64,000 bases of DNA. Source: Lysobacter stagni. Lineage in GTDB: Bacteria > Pseudomonadota > Gammaproteobacteria > Xanthomonadales > Xanthomonadaceae. The position numbers and the translations under genes were made by a program. The notes below the pieces were generated by a model, which was not told the origin of the DNA, did no database searches, and saw nothing but the letters and a program-made list of their open reading frames with translations. Location: NCBI RefSeq assembly GCF_030053425.1, contig NZ_JASGBI010000001.1:2612001-2676000 (forward strand). The letters are read 5' to 3'. Positions 57,538 to 64,000 of the stretch are shown here, piece after piece; the stretch's first letter is position 1, and each line of letters begins with the position of its first letter.

Positions 57538-57777
57538 ATGGGCGGAGAACGCAGCGAACTCGAACAGCGTCTGGTGGATCTGGAAACGCGGATCGCGTTC
57601 CAGGAGCAGGCGCTGTCCGACCTGAGCGACGCGCTGGCACAGGCGCGCAGCGAGGAAGGGCGCAATGCGCTGCTGATGCATCGGATGCTTGAGGAACTCA
57701 AGCAGATGCGCAGCGCGCTGGCGTCCAACCCGTTCTCCGCCGATCCGTCGCAGGAACCGCCGCCGCCGCACTATTGA
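57538..57777 (+). CDS. slyX: SlyX protein
   Basis: 79-aa coiled coil (LEQRLVDLETRIAFQEQALSDLSDAL) with the family-typical C-terminal PPPPHY. Function is unknown. It starts 1 nt after the ugd stop, so it is probably translated by coupling. Confidence 0.92.
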   Translation: MGGERSELEQRLVDLETRIAFQEQALSDLSDALAQARSEEGRNALLMHRMLEELKQMRSALASNPFSADPSQEPPPPHY

Positions 57778-57785
57778 ACAAGGCA

Positions 57786-58439
57786 ATGAGCAACAGTCTT
57801 CGCGATCAACTGATGGGCCTGGGCTTCAAGCCCGCGCCCAAGCCCGAACGTCCCGCACCGGCCAAGCAGGGCGCAAAGCCGTCCGGCAAGCACGAAGCGC
57901 GCGGTCCCGGCGGCAAGCCGCAGGGCGGTAGGCCCGACGGCCGCAAGCCCGATGCCCGCAAGCCCGACGCACGCAGGCACGGCCAGCGTCCGCCCGGGAA
58001 GCCGCAGTCGCGCGAGGACATCGACCTGGCCAAGGCGTACGCCATCCGCGCCCAGCGCGAGAAGGACGAGCGCATCGCCGCCGAGGCGGCGAAGCAGGAA
58101 GAAGCGCGCAAGCGTCGCGAAGCGCGCGCGAAGCTGGCCGAACTCGTCAAGGACAAGGCGCTCAACGACCCTGCCGCCGAGATCGCGCGCCACTTCCCGT
58201 ACGGCGAGAAGATCAAGCGCGTCTACGTCAACGAAGGCCAGCTCAAGCAGCTCAACGCCGGCGAGCTGGGCGTGATCCAGATCGACGGTCGCTACCTTCT
58301 GGTCACGGCCGAACTGCTGGCACAGGCCGAAGCCATCTTCGCCCCGGCCATCGCGCTCAAGATCGATCCCAACGCACCGGCGGGAGACGACCCGTACGCC
58401 GATCCGCAGTACCAGGTTCCCGACGACCTGGTCTGGTAA
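57786..58439 (+). CDS. DUF2058 (YaiL-like) protein
   Basis: 217-aa protein whose start MSNSLRDQLMGLGFK and C-terminal HFPYGEKIKRVYVNEGQLKQLNAGELGVIQIDGRYLLV are diagnostic of DUF2058/YaiL. The central part is highly basic and disordered, with a short repeat PDGRKPDARKPDAR. RNA or nucleoprotein association has been suggested for the family but not shown. A TTG at 57774 overlaps the slyX stop; the ATG at 57786 is preferred. Confidence 0.9.
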   Translation: MSNSLRDQLMGLGFKPAPKPERPAPAKQGAKPSGKHEARGPGGKPQGGRPDGRKPDARKPDARRHGQRPPGKPQSREDIDLAKAYAIRAQREKDERIAAEAAKQEEARKRREARAKLAELVKDKALNDPAAEIARHFPYGEKIKRVYVNEGQLKQLNAGELGVIQIDGRYLLVTAELLAQAEAIFAPAIALKIDPNAPAGDDPYADPQYQVPDDLVW

Positions 58440-58516
58440 GCGCGTCGCGCTCAAGCGCCGTAGTCTTCAACGATCCCCGGTGCGCGAGGTCGTGGCGGTA
58501 ACGCAGCGCGCCGCGA

Positions 58517-59227
58517 CTACCGTTCGCCCAGCAGCCACGCACTGGATTCGTGCGCGAACTCGCGCAGGTTCGACACGCCCAGGTCGCGGAGGATGCGATG
58601 GGTCTGGTGCGGCAGCGGTGATTCGTCGATGTCGTGCGGCGCGATGTTCTTGCCCGGGACGCCGGGCAGGAATTCCACGCCGGCGGCCGCGTAGCAGTGC
58701 TGCACCAGCGCCGAACAGTACAGCGCGCCTTCCTTCGCCAGCAGGTTCTCGCGCCGGCGAAGGCGACGGCTGTGCATGGCGAACAGTGTGCCGACCAGTT
58801 CGCTGAGGGAGTAGCTGCCCAGGCCCGACAACAGGTCCAGCGCGGCGCTCTGCACCTGTCGGACCTGGGTGTCGTCCAGTCCGAAGTCGAGGATCGCGAT
58901 GTTCGGGAATGCCTCGGCATCGAAGTAACGGTCGACACGGTTTTCCTGTACGCCCAGGCGGATCTGGCGGTAACGCAGGTCCAGGTCGGACTCGATCACC
59001 CACCAGTGGCCATCGACGCGGCGCTCGCTGAAGACGAACGCGTGCGACCACAGACTGCGGTGTCCGTCGGCGGTCAGCGGCGCCTGCGCCTTGCGGATCA
59101 GCTTGTTGATCCAGTCGCGCCCGCCGCACAGCCCGATCCGGCCGGGGGCCGCGTGTTTCGCGATGAAGGCGGCGTTGTCGAGCTCGCGTGGTGCCGGTGG
59201 TACTGCCTGCTCATCGTTGAACGTCAC
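58517..59227 (-). CDS. Permuted NlpC/P60 (YiiX-like) cysteine-hydrolase-fold protein
   Basis: 236-aa cytoplasmic-looking protein (no signal peptide). Candidate catalytic residues H62 (LWSHAFVF), E79 (VIESD) and C171 (EGALYCSALVQHCY) occur in the His-first order of the circularly permuted NlpC/P60 group, as in YiiX. The substrate, peptidoglycan peptide, lipid or amide, is unknown. GTG start with AGGGGGG 7 nt upstream. Same strand as tyrA, 60 bp downstream of it. Confidence 0.75.
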   Translation of the reverse strand: MTFNDEQAVPPAPRELDNAAFIAKHAAPGRIGLCGGRDWINKLIRKAQAPLTADGHRSLWSHAFVFSERRVDGHWWVIESDLDLRYRQIRLGVQENRVDRYFDAEAFPNIAILDFGLDDTQVRQVQSAALDLLSGLGSYSLSELVGTLFAMHSRRLRRRENLLAKEGALYCSALVQHCYAAAGVEFLPGVPGKNIAPHDIDESPLPHQTHRILRDLGVSNLREFAHESSAWLLGER

Positions 59228-59287
59228 GCCGGAACCCCCCTGTGGATGGCGCGATGATAGGGGCGATGGCAGCCCGATGTCCGCGAC

Positions 59288-60438
59288 TCATTCGCGCCGC
59301 AGGTGGCAGCCCGACAGGACCCGGCCGATGCCTTCGGCCTCGATGCTGGCGCCCAGCATCGACAGTTCGTCCGCCGACATGGCCGCCACCTGTGCCGCGT
59401 CCAGGCCGATGCGGAAGTGCAGCTCGCCGTCGGGCGTCCGCGAGGAATGGATCGAAGCCAGGTTGACGCCGAGGCGTTCGAACACGGCCAGCAGTGCCCG
59501 CAACGAGCCGGGCCGGTCCTCAGGCAGGAAAACGCTCAGGTAGTCCGGACTTTCGAGGTCCACGAGCAGGTAACCGAGCCGCTCGAAACCATGGCTTCCG
59601 CCGACCAGAGTGGGGGTGCCGAAGAAGTCCGCGCTCCTCGCCAGCAGGCGTGAACGCACCTGGTGGCGCGCTTCGTCGCCACCGCGGCGCACGTTCGTGC
59701 GCAGGAACTCGATCGCTTCGGCGAAGCGGTCCAGCGCGGGCAATACGTGCGGATTCTCGAACTGGATGTCCTCGTAGATCGCAGGATTGCCCGAAAGGAT
59801 GCGTTCGGTGACGGTCAGGTCGAGCTCGTAACCCACCGTGCGCAGCGGACGCAGGCGGTCCAGGCCGCCCAGCGAGGGCGCCAGCTCGCGCAGCACGTCG
59901 GCCTGCGCCATGTGCGCGGCGTGCACCAGCCCCTGGATCAGCGCCATCGCGCGATCGTGCTCGGACGGCTCCACGCTCACGCATTCGGCCTCGATCCGCG
60001 CAAGGAAATCGGCCAGCCAGTCGCGCCACGCATCGAGCCGGGCAGGGCACACCGCCATCACGCGTCCCTTCAGCGTCGGCGTCTTCGGCGGAGCGCACAT
60101 CGGATGCAGCCCGACCACCTCCGCCTGCGAATGCAGCAGTTCAGTCACGGGCGTGTGCTTGGTGGACGTGAGGTCCATCCACAGGCGTCCGCGTTCGACG
60201 CCATCGGCCAGCGCCACGTACTGGCGGATCACCGCCGGCGTGTGGCGGATGGGCGTGCTGAAGATGAGCACATCGGCGCGACGGACCAGTTCGTGCGGCG
60301 GCAGCGTGTCTTCGCCGGCCGGATCGTGCCCGACGACCTGCAGGCCCATGCGATCTTCGAAGAACGCACGCAGCCAGCGGCCGTAGGCACCGTGGATTCC
60401 GACGATGCCGACGACCGGCGACGGGTCGCGCGCCGCAC

Positions 60439-60442
<4 letters not shown>
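59288..60442 (-). CDS. tyrA: Prephenate dehydrogenase with ACT domain
   Basis: 384-aa enzyme of tyrosine synthesis, oxidatively decarboxylating prephenate to 4-hydroxyphenylpyruvate. NAD-binding [12 protein letters not shown], active-site loop VGLHPMCAP (His) and a C-terminal ACT domain (about 300-375; [18 protein letters not shown]) for feedback control by tyrosine. No chorismate mutase domain is fused. Start ATGA overlaps the metH C-part stop, so it is coupled to the methionine synthase genes. Confidence 0.92.
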
Positions 60443-63122
<2,680 letters not shown>

Positions 63123-63126
<4 letters not shown>

Positions 63127-64000
63127 GCAGCCTGCTCCGCGATGGCGCTCTGCACATCGGGCAGGGCGCGAGGCGCATGCGCCGACACCGCCTTCGCGAT
63201 CGCCGCGATGTGCGCCGGCGTCGTGCCGCAGCATCCACCGACCAGGTTGAGCAGGCCGGCACGGGCGAAATCGCCCAGTACGGCGGCCATGTCCTCGGGC
63301 GTTTCGTCGTAGCCGCCGAACGCGTTGGGCAGGCCGGCGTTGGGATGCGTGCTGACGTACGCGTCGGCGACCTGCGCCAGCACGTCCACGTGCACGCGCA
63401 GGTCCTTCGCACCGAGTGCGCAGTTCAGGCCGATCGCCATCGGCTGCGAATGGCGCAGCGAATACCAGAACGCTTCGGCGGTCTGTCCCGACAGCGTGCG
63501 GCCGGAGGCGTCGGTGATCGTGCCGGACACCATCACCGGCAGGCGCGTGCCGCGCGCCTCGAAGGCTTCCTCGATGGCGAACAGCGCGGCTTTCGCGTTG
63601 AGCGTGTCGAACACCGTTTCCACCATCAGTACATCGCTTCCGCCGTCGATCAGTCCGTCGGCGGCTTCGCGGTAGGCCACGCGCAGCTCGTCGAAGGAGA
63701 TGGCGCGGAAGCCGGGGCGGTTCACGTCCGGGCTCAGGGAGGCCGTGCGGCTGGTCGGGCCCAGTACGCCGATGACGAAGCGCGGACGCGACGGATCCTT
63801 CGCCTCGGCTTCGTCGCAGGCGGTCCGCGCCAGGCGGGCGCCGGCTTCGTTGAGCTCGCGTGCCAGATGTTCCAGGCCGTAGTCGGCAAGAGAAACGGTG
63901 GTCGAGTTGAAGGTGTTCGTTTCGATCAGGTCCGCGCCGGCATCCAGATACTGCGAGTGGATGTCGTGGATGATCTGCGGCTGGGTCAGGCTGAGCAGGT
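63123..64000 (-). CDS. metH: Methionine synthase, homocysteine-binding part (split MetH, 5' end beyond window)
   Basis: Zn-dependent homocysteine S-methyltransferase module, open to the right edge, so its start is not in the window. Visible: [30 protein letters not shown] and the zinc ligands in GLNCALG and GGCCGTTP. It ends just after AIAEQAA, where the full-length MetH would continue into the MTHF domain. Works in trans with the C-part. Confidence 0.93.

Overview
The window is about 64 kb of high-GC (roughly two-thirds G+C), gene-dense bacterial chromosome. The gene content points to a gammaproteobacterium of the Xanthomonadaceae/Lysobacteraceae, most like Lysobacter or a close relative: a 'transmembrane repetitive protein' behind nfuA, a methionine synthase split into two genes, a YtrA-type GntR regulator with its GGTG-N16-CACC operator, an ESPR-type autotransporter, tandem FKBP lipoproteins and a PilH-like regulator. 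The family assignment is inferred from recognition of families, not from a database search. I see no transposase, CRISPR array, rRNA or ordinary tRNA. The one structured RNA gene is tmRNA (ssrA).

Layout. 1-8 kb: 3' part of pbpC, a Prx5-type peroxiredoxin, a CbpA-like DnaJ protein, a PilH-like response regulator, a YhdH/AcuI oxidoreductase, a PEP-mutase/isocitrate-lyase superfamily protein, a secreted M28 peptidase and a GacA/UvrY regulator. 8-16 kb: rne and rluC back to back across a 433-bp leader region, then a TonB-C lipoprotein, phhB, nfuA and the transmembrane repetitive protein. 16-25 kb: a sigma-54 module (NtrC-type response regulator; a 73-aa protein that looks like an isolated histidine-kinase DHp hairpin; a divergent small gene behind a near-perfect -24/-12 promoter), a CBS protein, GlsB/YeaQ, a GIY-YIG protein, topoisomerase IB, and a large autotransporter that also has a consensus sigma-54 promoter. 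25-30 kb: a five-gene LpoB/YcfL/TPR envelope operon containing a 46-aa lipoprotein. 30-31.5 kb: ssrA and a divergent pair of small HTH regulators around repeated CGCAA half-sites. 31.5-35 kb: a CHASE-PAS histidine kinase, a LOG-family protein and a methyltransferase.

35-47 kb is core metabolism: sucA-sucB-lpdA (2-oxoglutarate dehydrogenase) behind a consensus TATAAT box; a translationally coupled VOC / ribosomal oxygenase (RoxA/YcfD) / GNAT operon; purB; fumC. REP-like palindromes lie between sucB and lpdA and after fumC. 47-52.4 kb: a GDSL esterase operon with two envelope proteins, then an autoregulated secreted-protein/GntR/ABC transporter operon. 52.5-58.5 kb: a glutathione peroxidase, three tandem FKBP prolyl isomerases, ugd, slyX and a DUF2058 protein. 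58.5-64 kb: a permuted NlpC/P60-like protein, then the coupled metH(N)-metH(C)-tyrA operon running off the right edge.

The parts most worth a second look are the sigma-54 module with its DHp-only protein and two target promoters, the LpoB operon in which the activator has lost its lipid anchor but a micro-lipoprotein is encoded next to it, and the miniature cI/Cro-like divergent switch beside ssrA.
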